Assembly (NCBI RefSeq): GCF_002198095.1
Contig: NZ_NHMK01000010.1
Coordinates: 124,001 to 188,000 of the forward strand
Origin: Deinococcus indicus
Lineage (GTDB): Bacteria; Deinococcota; Deinococci; Deinococcales; Deinococcaceae
Direction of reading: 5' to 3'
Length of the DNA stretch: 64,000 nucleotides
Below are positions 47,244 through 56,498 of this stretch, piece by piece. The notes under the pieces were generated by a model. The model had not been told where the DNA came from. It ran no database searches and was given only the letters and a program-made list of their open reading frames with translations. How positions within the stretch are numbered: the stretch's first letter is position 1; each line of letters starts with the position of its first letter. The position numbers were made by a program, and so were the translations under genes.

Positions 47244-47400
47244 TACGGACTGCCGTTTGTTTCGCCGACAATCCGGCACTTCACCGCCCCTGCCGGCTCC
47301 ACGTCCGGAGGGGCATTTCTCTCCCACTCTGCGGAGGGGCTCTCCTACTCGCTCCGCTCGGACCCAGCGGGCTTTACTGTCCCTTCAATCGGAGTCCCTC
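47244..47400 (-). repeat. Dispersed MITE-like repeat copy R7
   Basis: A 157-bp reverse copy with ends TACGGACTGCCG and CGGAGTCCCTC and TCA duplications (47241-47243 and 47401-47403). The right-hand TCA is the stop codon (TGA on the minus strand) of the helicase-associated gene. Confidence 0.82.
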
Positions 47401-49812
47401 TCAGCGCAGCGCCATGCCGGTTACGTACTGAATGCGGATGTGGCGTTCCCTGGAGGCCTGCGCGCCCCGTCCCTTGCCGGGCTCTCCGATCAGCCGGGCG
47501 TTCAGGTACGGTGTGTTTCCGCTGCCGCGCTCGATGCTGAGGGGTTCGAGTTCCTCCAGCACGCTGCGCCCGGCGGTGGGATTGCCGGACCAGCCGACGT
47601 ACTTCTCGACGTTGTACTGCACCAGCACCCGCTGCCCGGCCTCGATGGCGCTTTCCAGGAAGGCGCGTTTCTGGCGGGTGTCGTTCATGATGGTCAGTTC
47701 CGCCGAGCGGTTCTCCGGAACGGTCAGTTCGGTGGTGGGGCTCAGACCCAGGGCGTCCAGGGCGCGGCGCACGGCGTCCACGTTCGCGGCGTCCACCGTG
47801 AACAGGTTCGGGCCGATCACCGGGCCGATCAGGCCCCTGAGGCGCGGGTGCGTGGCCAGCGTGGCGGCCTGCGGGTGCGACAGCAGCGCCACGTTCGCCA
47901 GGGACGGCGGGGGCGTCTGACCACTCCAGACGCCCAGTTGCAGCCGCAACGCGCCGGGCAGGCGGCCCTTGACGCGCGCCTCCAGGTCCGGCAGGAACGA
48001 CGCGGGCAGGCCGCCGGGCGACGTGGGCCGCAGTTCCAGGCGGCCGTCCGGGCGGGTGGTCACGCGGCCGCGCAGCAGTCCGCGGGCATGCAGGTCCACG
48101 CTGCCCTCGGCGCGGAAGGAACCGTCGGGGTTGAACGAGAAGGTCGGGGCGGGCGATCCGTCGGCCAGCAGGACCGGCGTGCCGGACGGCAGTTTGAAGT
48201 CGGTGCCGGCGGGCAGCAGGAACCGCTCGCCGACCGGCGTGCCGCCGAGTTTCTTCAGGGCGGCGGCGCGTTCGGCGGGCGTGGGGTATTCCAGCAGGCT
48301 GGCCGCGCGGTGCAGGGTCAGGCGGTCGCGGCGCGCCGCCCAGTCTTCCAGGCTGCGCTGCACGCCGGGCGCCAGGGGCGTGGCGGACCCGGCCTGCAAT
48401 CCGGCCAGCAGATCCGGGAGGTTCAGGCCGCCTTCCAGCGCGGCGTACACGCTCTGGCGGGTCAGGCGGTACGACGCGGTCTGGCCGTCGAAGCGCGCGG
48501 CCTCGGCGGCGGCCAGCAGGGGCCACTGCTGCGGCGTGAGGTTGGCGGGGTACACCAGCAGGTCGAAGTTCGGTTGCAGGATCCAGGCCGGACCGGACGG
48601 GGCGGGCGGGGTCATGAGGTGCGCGGGCGTGACGGCCGAGTCCGGTCCCTCGCCGCTGACGTGCACGAGTCCGGCTGCGCTCAGCTGCCCGCGCAGTGCC
48701 ACGGCCACCCAGCGGTCCAGCGCGTCGGGCCGGGCTGACTGGCCGGGCCGGGACCCCAGCAGTTCCGGCGGCGTGACCAGCCGGGTCAGGCGGATCACCT
48801 CGGCCTGGGTGGTCGCGTGCGGCAGGGCGCGCAGCACGGCGCCCAGCAGTCGCCGCACGACCGTGACCGAGTTGAAGGACACGCGGGCGTCCTCCGGATG
48901 GACGTGCCCGCTCGGGCCGCTCAGGACGGCGCGCAGCCGCGCCGGGTCGAGGGTCGTCAGGTGCCGCTCGGCCTGCGCGGTGACCGTCACGCGGTCGCCC
49001 TCGCGGATCATCAGGCCCAGGTTCAGGGCCGCGATCACCCAGCCTTCCAGGTCGTCCACGGCCGTGACGCTCCGGGCGAGGTTCTTCAGGGACGCGCGGC
49101 TGAGCGTGCCGGTCTTCGTGACGGCCAGCGGGTGCAGGCGCACGCCGCGCAGCACTTCCAGCAGCCGCAGGGGCGTCAGGTCCGTCTGGCCGGGCGCGGC
49201 CGGCACCTCGGTCGGGGGGGCCGTGATGGGCGGGGCGGGTTCCGGCGGCAGCAGGGGCCTCAGGCGCGGGTCGAGCAGGACCCGGCTGGGCAGCCGTCCC
49301 AGCGGTTCGAACTGGCTGTAGTACGACTGCATCCAGACGTTCGGCAGCGCCTCGGGCAGCAGCAGACCGCCGGTCAGCAGTTCCCACAGGGCGGCGGCCC
49401 CGGTGAATTCCGACACCGAGAAGTCCCCGACCCTGCCCCTCGGACCGCTGGCCACGCGCGGGTCGCCGCGCAGGTCCCGCAGGAACAGGAAGACGTGCAG
49501 GTCCCAGCCGTCCATGAATCCGCCCTGCCGGGCCACCTCGCCCAGTGCGGCGCGTTCCATGACGTTCAGGCTCGCCACCAGTGTCCGCAGCCGTTCCGGG
49601 CTGCTGCGTACCTCACCGATCACCTCGGCCGCGCGGGCGCCACTGCTGACCTTCTCGCCGACGTAGCGGGCCGCGATCCGCTGCTGGTACGGGCGAGGCA
49701 GGCGGCTGATGGAATCGTCGAAGTCCTGGGCCTTGCGTTCCTCCAGGGCCGCCACGGCGTCCAGCGCGACCTTCGCGTCGGCTTTCGTGAACGGGTCGCT
49801 GGAGCCACTCAC
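47401..49812 (-). CDS. XPB/Ssl2 N-terminal-domain-like helicase-associated protein
   Basis: The 803-residue protein has no helicase motifs. The part around residues 420-540 (PAWILQPNFDLLVYPANL, FDGQTASYRLTRQSVYAALEGG, TLHRAASLLEYPT) matches the helicase-associated type with an XPB/Ssl2 N-terminal-like domain, known in actinobacteria beside an XPB helicase (Rv0862c next to Rv0861c). The C-terminus (RAFLESAIEAGQRVLVQYN and following) resembles a WYL-like fold. It overlaps the AT-hook gene by four bases. Its function is not established; a partner of the XPB helicase at 50217-51899 in repair or transcription is inference. Its stop codon abuts repeat R7. Confidence 0.75.
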   Translation of the reverse strand: MSGSSDPFTKADAKVALDAVAALEERKAQDFDDSISRLPRPYQQRIAARYVGEKVSSGARAAEVIGEVRSSPERLRTLVASLNVMERAALGEVARQGGFMDGWDLHVFLFLRDLRGDPRVASGPRGRVGDFSVSEFTGAAALWELLTGGLLLPEALPNVWMQSYYSQFEPLGRLPSRVLLDPRLRPLLPPEPAPPITAPPTEVPAAPGQTDLTPLRLLEVLRGVRLHPLAVTKTGTLSRASLKNLARSVTAVDDLEGWVIAALNLGLMIREGDRVTVTAQAERHLTTLDPARLRAVLSGPSGHVHPEDARVSFNSVTVVRRLLGAVLRALPHATTQAEVIRLTRLVTPPELLGSRPGQSARPDALDRWVAVALRGQLSAAGLVHVSGEGPDSAVTPAHLMTPPAPSGPAWILQPNFDLLVYPANLTPQQWPLLAAAEAARFDGQTASYRLTRQSVYAALEGGLNLPDLLAGLQAGSATPLAPGVQRSLEDWAARRDRLTLHRAASLLEYPTPAERAAALKKLGGTPVGERFLLPAGTDFKLPSGTPVLLADGSPAPTFSFNPDGSFRAEGSVDLHARGLLRGRVTTRPDGRLELRPTSPGGLPASFLPDLEARVKGRLPGALRLQLGVWSGQTPPPSLANVALLSHPQAATLATHPRLRGLIGPVIGPNLFTVDAANVDAVRRALDALGLSPTTELTVPENRSAELTIMNDTRQKRAFLESAIEAGQRVLVQYNVEKYVGWSGNPTAGRSVLEELEPLSIERGSGNTPYLNARLIGEPGKGRGAQASRERHIRIQYVTGMALR

Positions 49813-50162
49813 GGCTGGCCTCCGTTCACGCGGGGCGTGTGCCCGGCGCGGCGCAGGGCGTCCAGCGCGGCGGCGTCCGTGCCGGGGCGCAGCAGCGCGA
49901 ACGTCGGCGCGAGCCGCTCGGCGACGTGCGGACTCAGCCGCGCGTCGCTCAGCAGGGCGTCCAGGTCCGCCGGGTCCTGCACTTCGAGCAGGGTCAGGCC
50001 CGCGTGGACGGTCAGGCGCTCGGGAATGAAGGTGGGTTCCGGCAATGCCGGGGCGGCCTTGGAGCGGGAAGCTCTGGCCGGTGCGGGCGCGGCGGGCGTG
50101 ATCGTCTCGTCAGGCCGCACCTTGGGGGGCCGTCCGCGTCGTTTGGGAGTCTGGTCGGTCAT
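49809..50162 (-). CDS. Small AT-hook protein in the XPB operon
   Basis: A 117-residue protein. The N-terminus carries an AT-hook-like motif (KRRGRPPKV) and a Pro/Ala-rich linker. The C-terminal 70 residues look like a small alpha/beta fold (RLTVHAGLTLLEV, DALLSDARLSPHVAERL, ALDALRRAG). No known family was recognised for that part. It sits between the XPB-type helicase (about 55 bp away) and the helicase-associated gene (4-bp overlap). A DNA-binding accessory subunit is plausible from the AT-hook and the operon. Confidence 0.7.
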   Translation of the reverse strand: MTDQTPKRRGRPPKVRPDETITPAAPAPARASRSKAAPALPEPTFIPERLTVHAGLTLLEVQDPADLDALLSDARLSPHVAERLAPTFALLRPGTDAAALDALRRAGHTPRVNGGQP

Positions 50163-50216
50163 GAGGTACGTGCATCCTGCGCATGGAGCGGCGCCGTGTC
50201 AATGCACGCCCGGCGC

Positions 50217-51899
50217 CTACAGTTCGCTCTCGTCGATGATGTCGTACGTGTAGCCCTGCTCCGCGAGGAACAGCTGCCGGTGGTGCGCGTAATCCTCCTC
50301 GACGGTCTCGCGGGTGACCAGCGAGTAGAAGTGCGCGCCGCGCCCGTCGGCCTTGGGCCGCAGCAGCCGCCCGAGCCGCTGCGCTTCCTCCTGCCGGGAC
50401 CCAAACGCGCCGGACACCTGCACGAGCACCTCGGCGTCCGGGAGGTCCAGCGCGAAATTCCCGACCTTGGAGAGCAGCAGCACCCGCAGCCGCCCCTCGC
50501 GGAACGCCTGGAACAGCCGTTCGCGCTCGCGCTGCGGGGTCTTCCCGCTGATCAGCGGCGCCTCCAGGTCGGCGGCCATCAGGTCCAGCTGGTCCAGGTA
50601 CGAACCGATCACCAGGGTCGGGGCGTCCGGGTGGCGGGCCAGGACGGCGCGCAGCGCGCCGCGTTTGGCGGGATTCACGGCGGCCAGCGTGGGCTTCTGC
50701 CGGTCGGGCGCGGCGGCGTACGCGGGCCGCTCGTCGGCCGGGAGACGCAAGCGCACCTCGGCGCAGGTGGCGGCCGCGATCCAGCCCTGCGCTTCGAGGG
50801 TCTTCCAGGGCTGGTCGTAGCGTTTCGGGCCGATCAGGGCGAACACGTCGCCCTCGCGGCCGTCCTCGCGGACCAGGGTGGCGGTCAGGCCCAGGCGGCG
50901 GCGGGCCTGCACGCCGGCCGTCAGGCGGAACACCGGGGCGGGCAGCAGGTGGACCTCGTCGTAGATGATCAGGCCCCACTCGGCCGCGCCGATCAGGCTC
51001 ATGTGCGCGTATTCCTCCCCGGCGGGCGCTCCGGGGCGGCGGTGCGTGAGCATCTGGTACGTGCACAGCGTCACGGGCGCCAGTTCCCGCCCGGCGGGGC
51101 GGCCCGGCGCGTACTCCTGCACGTCGTCCGGGGTCAGGTCCGTCTTGGCCAGAAGTTCGCGTTGCCACTGGTTCACGCTGGTGCGGTTGGTGGTCAGCAC
51201 CAGCGTCCGCTGCCCCACGAGGCTCATGGCGACCATGCCGACCACGGTCTTGCCGGCGCCGGGCGCGAGGACGACCACGCCGGACCCGCCGGTGTCGCTG
51301 CCGCCCTGGTAGAACGCCTGCGCCGCCTCGCGCTGGTAGTCGCGCACGGTCAGGTCCGGTGCGAGCGTCACGGGGAACGGCGCACCGGGCGCGTACCCGG
51401 CGTGGTCGTCGACGGGCCACCCGGCGTCCATCAGGGCGCGTTTGAGTTCCCCGCGCGCTCCGGCGTCCACGGTGTACACCACGTCGCTCATGCGTTCGCG
51501 CAGCAGCGGCCCCACGGCCCGGTGGCGGGCCAGTTCGGTCAGCAGCGGTCCGTCGCCCGGCGCGGCGGACAGGATCAGCGCCTCGTCGAAACGGTCCAGG
51601 GTCAGGCGACCCCAGCGGCCCACCAGTTCGCGGATGTCGGTCACGACGTTCCCAGGCAGCGGGAATTTCGCGTGTCCTTCCAGCGCGCCCAGCATGGCGT
51701 CGGCGGTCATGCCGGTGCTCGCGGCGTTCCACAGTGACAGCGGGGTCACGCGGTACGTGTGCAGGTGTTCGGGGCTGCTGACGAGTTCCGCGAACGGCGC
51801 GATGGCCGCGCGGGCCTCGTCGGCGCGCGGGTTGAACGCCTCCAGGAAGACGCTGCGGTCCGCCTGCACGATCAGCGGGTTCATGGGGTCGGTCGGCAT
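50217..51899 (-). CDS. XPB/Ssl2-type superfamily 2 helicase
   Basis: Read from the ATG at 51899 the protein has 560 residues; TATGCT nine nt upstream supports a leaderless start. An N-terminal XPB-like domain (about 1-180) precedes motor motifs: Q-like region PDLTVRDYQREAAQAF, Walker A LAPGAGKTVVGM, motif Ia TTNRTSVNQW, DEVH box IIYDEVHLLP, motif III GLTATLVREDG and motif VI QRLGRLLRPK. These are the features of bacterial and archaeal XPB, which unwinds 3'-to-5' with ATP. Two accessory genes follow. A role in repair is likely from the family; the substrate is unknown. Confidence 0.9.
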   Translation of the reverse strand: MPTDPMNPLIVQADRSVFLEAFNPRADEARAAIAPFAELVSSPEHLHTYRVTPLSLWNAASTGMTADAMLGALEGHAKFPLPGNVVTDIRELVGRWGRLTLDRFDEALILSAAPGDGPLLTELARHRAVGPLLRERMSDVVYTVDAGARGELKRALMDAGWPVDDHAGYAPGAPFPVTLAPDLTVRDYQREAAQAFYQGGSDTGGSGVVVLAPGAGKTVVGMVAMSLVGQRTLVLTTNRTSVNQWQRELLAKTDLTPDDVQEYAPGRPAGRELAPVTLCTYQMLTHRRPGAPAGEEYAHMSLIGAAEWGLIIYDEVHLLPAPVFRLTAGVQARRRLGLTATLVREDGREGDVFALIGPKRYDQPWKTLEAQGWIAAATCAEVRLRLPADERPAYAAAPDRQKPTLAAVNPAKRGALRAVLARHPDAPTLVIGSYLDQLDLMAADLEAPLISGKTPQRERERLFQAFREGRLRVLLLSKVGNFALDLPDAEVLVQVSGAFGSRQEEAQRLGRLLRPKADGRGAHFYSLVTRETVEEDYAHHRQLFLAEQGYTYDIIDESEL

Positions 51900-51908
51900 A
51901 CGCCCGGC

Positions 51909-51944
51909 AGCATAGCGGCGCCCAGGGCGCAATGCGCGTATGGT
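51909..51944. promoter_or_regulatory. Divergent leaderless promoters
   Basis: TATGCT on the minus strand (51909-51914) precedes the XPB helicase start by nine nt. TATGGT on the plus strand (51939-51944) precedes the ATG of a 17-codon leader ORF by eight nt. Confidence 0.55.
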
Positions 51945-51952
51945 GGGCCGCG

Positions 51953-52006
51953 ATGCCCCGCCCTTCCCTGCCTGTCCTGTCCCGCCGGCGCGGCCGGTCC
52001 GCGTGA
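51953..52006 (+). CDS. Putative 17-residue leader peptide, leaderless
   Basis: An ATG eight nt after a TATGGT box opens a 17-codon frame (MPRPSLPVLSRRRGRSA) ending in TGA that overlaps the GTG start of the EamA transporter. The transporter GTG has no ribosome binding site of its own, so ribosomes may load on the leader and re-initiate. A longer transporter frame starting at 51940 would overlap its own -10 box. Confidence 0.4.
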   Translation: MPRPSLPVLSRRRGRSA

Positions 52007-52908
52007 CCGCGCCGGCCGTCACGCGCGTCTCCCGGCCCCTGCGCGGCGCGGCGCTGCTGGCGGGCGCGCTGCTGCTGTTCGCCTGCCTGGACGCCACCGT
52101 CAAGCACCTGACGGCCGAGTACCCGGTCCCACTGGTCGCCAGTGTCCGCTACGCGGTGCAGCTGCTGCTGATGACGGCCCTGCTCGCGCCGTCACGCGGG
52201 CGGGAACTGCTCGTCACGCAGCGGCCCTGGCTGGTCGCGGCGCGCTCGCTGACGCTGGTGCTGCTGACCCTCCTGATGAACTCGGCGCTGCAACGCCTGC
52301 CGCTGGCCGAGGCGACCGCCCTGTCGTTCGCGGCGCCGCTGCTGGTGGTACTGCTGGCCCAGCCGCTGCTGCGCGAGCGGGTCGGGTGGCTGCGCGGCGC
52401 GGGCGTCCTGGCGGGCTTCGCGGGCGTGCTGCTGATCGCCCGGCCCGGCGGGAACCTCGACCCGCTGGGCGTGACCCTGGCGCTGCTGGCGGCCGGGTCG
52501 AACGCCGCGTACCAGCTGCTCTCGCGGTTGCTGAGCGGCACGGAACGTCCGGTGAACCTGCTGTACTCCAGCGCCCTGATCGGCACGCTGTGTTTCGGGT
52601 TGATGCTGCCGTGGTTCCTGGACGGCCCGCCGCTGACGCCCCTGCGCGCCGCGCTGTTCCTGAGTCTGGGCGTCACGGGCGGCGGGGGGCACCTGCTGTT
52701 CACGCTGGCGTTCCGCGAGGCGCCCGCCTCGTTCCTGGCGCCCATCTCGTACCTGCAACTCGTGTGGGCGGCGCTGCTGGGCCTGCTGATCTTCGGTCAC
52801 GTGCCCGACCCGCTGGCCCTGACCGGCATGGGCATCCTGCTCGCGGCGGGCGTGAGCGTGGCCGCCTTCGGAGGGCGCGGGAAGGAGGAAGCGGGCAGCA
52901 GGAAATAG
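52003..52908 (+). CDS. EamA-type (DMT superfamily) membrane transporter
   Basis: With the GTG at 52003 the protein has 301 residues and about ten hydrophobic helices arranged as two EamA repeats (LLFACLDATVKHL to LLIARPGG, then LALLAAGSNAAYQLLSRL to the end). The family exports small metabolites such as amino acids or drugs from the cytoplasm. The substrate cannot be read from the sequence. It ends convergent with the DHA2 pump, with a strong hairpin between. Confidence 0.85.
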   Translation: MTAPAVTRVSRPLRGAALLAGALLLFACLDATVKHLTAEYPVPLVASVRYAVQLLLMTALLAPSRGRELLVTQRPWLVAARSLTLVLLTLLMNSALQRLPLAEATALSFAAPLLVVLLAQPLLRERVGWLRGAGVLAGFAGVLLIARPGGNLDPLGVTLALLAAGSNAAYQLLSRLLSGTERPVNLLYSSALIGTLCFGLMLPWFLDGPPLTPLRAALFLSLGVTGGGGHLLFTLAFREAPASFLAPISYLQLVWAALLGLLIFGHVPDPLALTGMGILLAAGVSVAAFGGRGKEEAGSRK

Positions 52909-52926
52909 GCGAGGCGGACAGCGAGG

Positions 52927-52953
52927 GAGGCCCGGACGCGATGTCCGGGCCTC
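52927..52953. terminator. Bidirectional hairpin terminator
   Basis: GAGGCCCGGAC (52927-52937) and GTCCGGGCCTC (52943-52953) form a perfect 11-bp stem with a 5-nt loop between the convergent EamA and DHA2 genes. Confidence 0.7.
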
Positions 52954-52977
52954 CTCTCCTGCCTGTGGTGTGGTCGC

Positions 52978-54900
52978 TCAGCCTTCCAGGGAGGCGAGCC
53001 CGCCGGGTTCGCCCTTGCCTTCACCCTTGCGGGGCAGGCGCAGGTTCGGCATGGGCAGCGAGGCCAGCAGCGCCAGGAACGCCACGAGGATGCTCACGAG
53101 ATAGATGCGGCTGACGGTCGTGGCGAACGCCACCTTGAACGCGCGGGCCACCCGGTCCAGGGTGGTGTCCGACTGCTTCACGGCCTCGGCCTGCGCGGTG
53201 TCCAGGCCCTGCGTGACGCCCGCGATGACCGCCTCGCGACCCTGCGGCGTGGCGATGGCCGGCGCGGTGATGGCGCGCAGCTGCTCGCCCAGTGCCGCCG
53301 GAACCTGCGGGCTGGCCGCGACCGCCTGGACCGCCGCGACGTTCCCGGTGTTCACGGCGTCCGTCACGGCCACGCGCAGGCCGCTGAAGCCTTCCTCGAT
53401 GGCGCGACCGGCGCTCTGCTTGGCGGCCGCCGCGTCGAAGGCCACGCTGGGGCTGCCCTCACCGCCGCCCTGGGGGGCGCTGCTACTCATCGATTCGAGC
53501 TGGGCGCGCAGGGCGGGGGGCGCGTCGGCCCGGACGGGCGCCAGTTGACGGTCGATCTGGCCGGGCAGCGTGGCGGTCAGGATCGCGCCGAACACGGCGG
53601 TCCCGATGACACTCCCGAACTGCTGGAAGAACTGCCCACTACTGGTAGCCACGCCGATCTCCCAGGGTTTCACGGCGTTCTGGATGGCGAGGTTGTACAG
53701 CGGCAGCGCCGGCCCCAGGCCCAGGCCCAGCACGACCATGTACAGCACCACCTGCAGGTACGGCGTGTCGGCGTTCAGGGTGCTGAGCAGCCCGAAACCG
53801 CCCATCATGAGCAGCAGCCCGATCAGGATCATGGTCTTGTAGTACCCGAGGCGCGAGGCCAGCTGTCCGCTGCCGATCGCGCCGGCGATCAGGCCCATGG
53901 TCAGGGGGATCGTGGCGGTCCCGGCGGCCGTGGCGGACACGCCCTGCACGTTCACGAGGTACAGGCTCAGGAACAGGATGGCGCCCAGGAACGCCGCGCC
54001 GATGAAGAAGCGCGCCAGGACGCCCCACGCGAAGGTCGGGTTCCTGAACAGGCTCAGGGGCAGGATAGGGCTCTCGTGGCGGGACTCGACGAACAGGAAC
54101 AGGCCCAGCGCGGCGGCGCTCAGGGCGAACATGCCCAGCACGACCGGGCTGGTCCAGGCGTACGTGCCGTCCGCGCCGAAGGTCAGGGCCAGCAGCAGCG
54201 GCACGCTGAACACGATGATCAGCAGAGCGCCCAGGTAGTCGATCTTGGGTTTCAGGCCGCTGGCGAGGCGGGGCATCTTCGTGAAGATGAACGCCAGCGC
54301 CACCAGCCCGATGGGCAGGTTCACGTAGAACACCCACCGCCACGAGATGTTGTCGGTCAGGAAGCCGCCCAGCAGCGGCCCGATCACGCTGCTCAGGCCG
54401 AACACCGCGCCGAACAGACCCTGGTACTTGCCGCGCTCGGCGGGCGCGAAGATGTCCGCGATGATCGCGAAGGCCACGCTGGTCAGGGCGGCCGCGCCGA
54501 GTCCCTGCAGGGCGCGGAAGACCACGAGCTGCATCATGCCGCTGCCGAACACGTTGTTCAGGAAGGGCTCACCGGCCATGCCGCACAGGGCGCTGCCGAT
54601 CAGGAACACCACGATCCCGAACATCAGCACCGGCTTGCGGCCGTAGATGTCCGAGAGTTTCCCGTAGATGGGCACCATGGCGGTGCTGGCGAGCAGGTAC
54701 GCGGTCGTCACCCAGGAGTACAGCGACAGACCGTCGAGTTCCTGCGTGATGCGCGGCAGTGCGGTCGAGACGATGGTCTGGTCCAGGGCGCTCAGGAACA
54801 GTCCGAGCAGCGTCCCGATCAGAATCAGGCGCTTGGTCGGGAAGTCCAGCGTCTCGGCGTAGTCGATGCGGCCCTCCGGGGCCTGCTGGGCGTGGGTCAT
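52978..54900 (-). CDS. DHA2-family (EmrB/QacA-type) multidrug efflux MFS transporter
   Basis: The 640-residue protein has about 14 membrane helices. Motifs seen are LDQTIVSTALPRIT (DHA2 motif D1), YGKLSDIYGRKPVLMFG (motif A) and GLFGAVFGLSSVIGPLLGGFL (motif C). Between the last two helices is an unusually long, Ala/Gln-rich extracytoplasmic stretch (about 455-600). It exports toxic compounds using the proton gradient. The MarR-family gene overlaps its start by four bases, so pump and regulator form an operon. Confidence 0.92.
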   Translation of the reverse strand: MTHAQQAPEGRIDYAETLDFPTKRLILIGTLLGLFLSALDQTIVSTALPRITQELDGLSLYSWVTTAYLLASTAMVPIYGKLSDIYGRKPVLMFGIVVFLIGSALCGMAGEPFLNNVFGSGMMQLVVFRALQGLGAAALTSVAFAIIADIFAPAERGKYQGLFGAVFGLSSVIGPLLGGFLTDNISWRWVFYVNLPIGLVALAFIFTKMPRLASGLKPKIDYLGALLIIVFSVPLLLALTFGADGTYAWTSPVVLGMFALSAAALGLFLFVESRHESPILPLSLFRNPTFAWGVLARFFIGAAFLGAILFLSLYLVNVQGVSATAAGTATIPLTMGLIAGAIGSGQLASRLGYYKTMILIGLLLMMGGFGLLSTLNADTPYLQVVLYMVVLGLGLGPALPLYNLAIQNAVKPWEIGVATSSGQFFQQFGSVIGTAVFGAILTATLPGQIDRQLAPVRADAPPALRAQLESMSSSAPQGGGEGSPSVAFDAAAAKQSAGRAIEEGFSGLRVAVTDAVNTGNVAAVQAVAASPQVPAALGEQLRAITAPAIATPQGREAVIAGVTQGLDTAQAEAVKQSDTTLDRVARAFKVAFATTVSRIYLVSILVAFLALLASLPMPNLRLPRKGEGKGEPGGLASLEG

Positions 54901-55415
54901 TCGGGGTCCTCCGGGATGGGTGGGCGGGCGCGGTCCGGCTGCCGGGCGTCCTGGGCGCGCAGTTCGGTCATGACGGCCTCGATGGTGTCGGCGGCCGCGC
55001 CGAGCAGGTCCACGCCGACCCGCCCGAACACCTGCTGGTAGGTCTCGTTGAAGCGGCGGTCCATGCTGTCCAGGAAGGCGTGGCCGTCAGCGGTGAGGGC
55101 CAGCAGTTTGGCGCGGCGGTCGTCGGGGTTCTCGCGGCGTTCCGCGAACCCGCGCTGCACGAGGCGGTCGGTCAGGTGACTGGCAGCCGGGAGGCTCAGG
55201 CCGGTCAGGTCGGCCAGTCCGCCGATGCTCAGGGCGGCGTGGGCGCGCAGCTGGTGCAGGGCCGTCATCTGCGAGAAGCTCATGTCGTCGCCCTGCAACT
55301 GGTCCTGCATGGCGCGCATGAGTTGCCCGGACACGTAGCGGTGCAGGGCTTTCATCTGTTCGCCCAGGCGCTGGGCAGCGGCGGCCGGATCGGCGGGTGG
55401 GGAGTTCTGGTTCAT
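54897..55415 (-). CDS. MarR-family transcriptional regulator
   Basis: From the ATG at 55415 the protein has 172 residues. The winged helix is typical (FSQMTALHQLRAHAALSIGGLADLTGLSLPAASHLTDRLVQRGF, seen in segments, then RRENPDDRRAKLLALTADG). The regulator is first in an operon with the drug pump (ATGA overlap), the usual layout for autorepressed efflux systems. The palindrome at 55510-55531 is the likely operator. The inducer is unknown. Confidence 0.92.
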   Translation of the reverse strand: MNQNSPPADPAAAAQRLGEQMKALHRYVSGQLMRAMQDQLQGDDMSFSQMTALHQLRAHAALSIGGLADLTGLSLPAASHLTDRLVQRGFAERRENPDDRRAKLLALTADGHAFLDSMDRRFNETYQQVFGRVGVDLLGAAADTIEAVMTELRAQDARQPDRARPPIPEDPE

Positions 55416-55509
55416 CGTGTGGGTGCGCTCCTGTTCGCCTGTCCTGCCCCTGCGGGCCGGATGGGCCGCCTTCTGGCAGACGACCGGCTGAATTGCTCTC
55501 AATCCTGAA

Positions 55510-55531
55510 ACTATTTTTGTTATCAAATAGT
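55510..55531. promoter_or_regulatory. Putative MarR operator
   Basis: ACTATTT (55510-55516) and AAATAGT (55525-55531) are perfect inverted arms with an 8-bp spacer, in an AT-rich patch about 95 bp upstream of the MarR gene. Size and position fit a MarR-dimer site. Confidence 0.6.
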
Positions 55532-55591
55532 ATTTATCATCACACCTGTCTGAGGTTTGAAAGAATTCATTCCTCGAAACGACCAACGGAC

Positions 55592-55702
55592 GGCGCGCAC
55601 GCCCGGGTCGAGCAGCATCTGGCGGACCGGGAGGGGGTCGGAGACGCCGCTGGGTTCGATCAGGACTTGGGCGGGCGGGCCGGGCGCGCCGAATTCGTTG
55701 AC
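55592..55702 (-). pseudogene. CobW/COG0523 GTPase remnant
   Basis: A short minus-strand frame reads VNEFGAPGP and then VLIEPSGVSDPLPVRQMLLDPGVRA. These match two motifs of COG0523 metallochaperone GTPases (VNEFG and IEPSGLADP), but the 40 or so residues normally between them are missing, as are the N- and C-terminal parts. It is a deletion remnant between the MarR gene and the mobile island. No product is expected. Confidence 0.55.
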
Positions 55703-55777
55703 CACAGGCCTGACGCAAGCCCCTGGATTCATCCATGTGCGCCATCTAACGGCGCGATTTGATTACCTCTTCAGGAG

Positions 55778-56424
<647 letters not shown>

Positions 56425-56498
56425 GGGGTCAGTCAGGCGGCGGCCCCACAGGGGCCGCCATGCTGTTCATGGCGGAATGCATGCAGTAGAATACGTCC

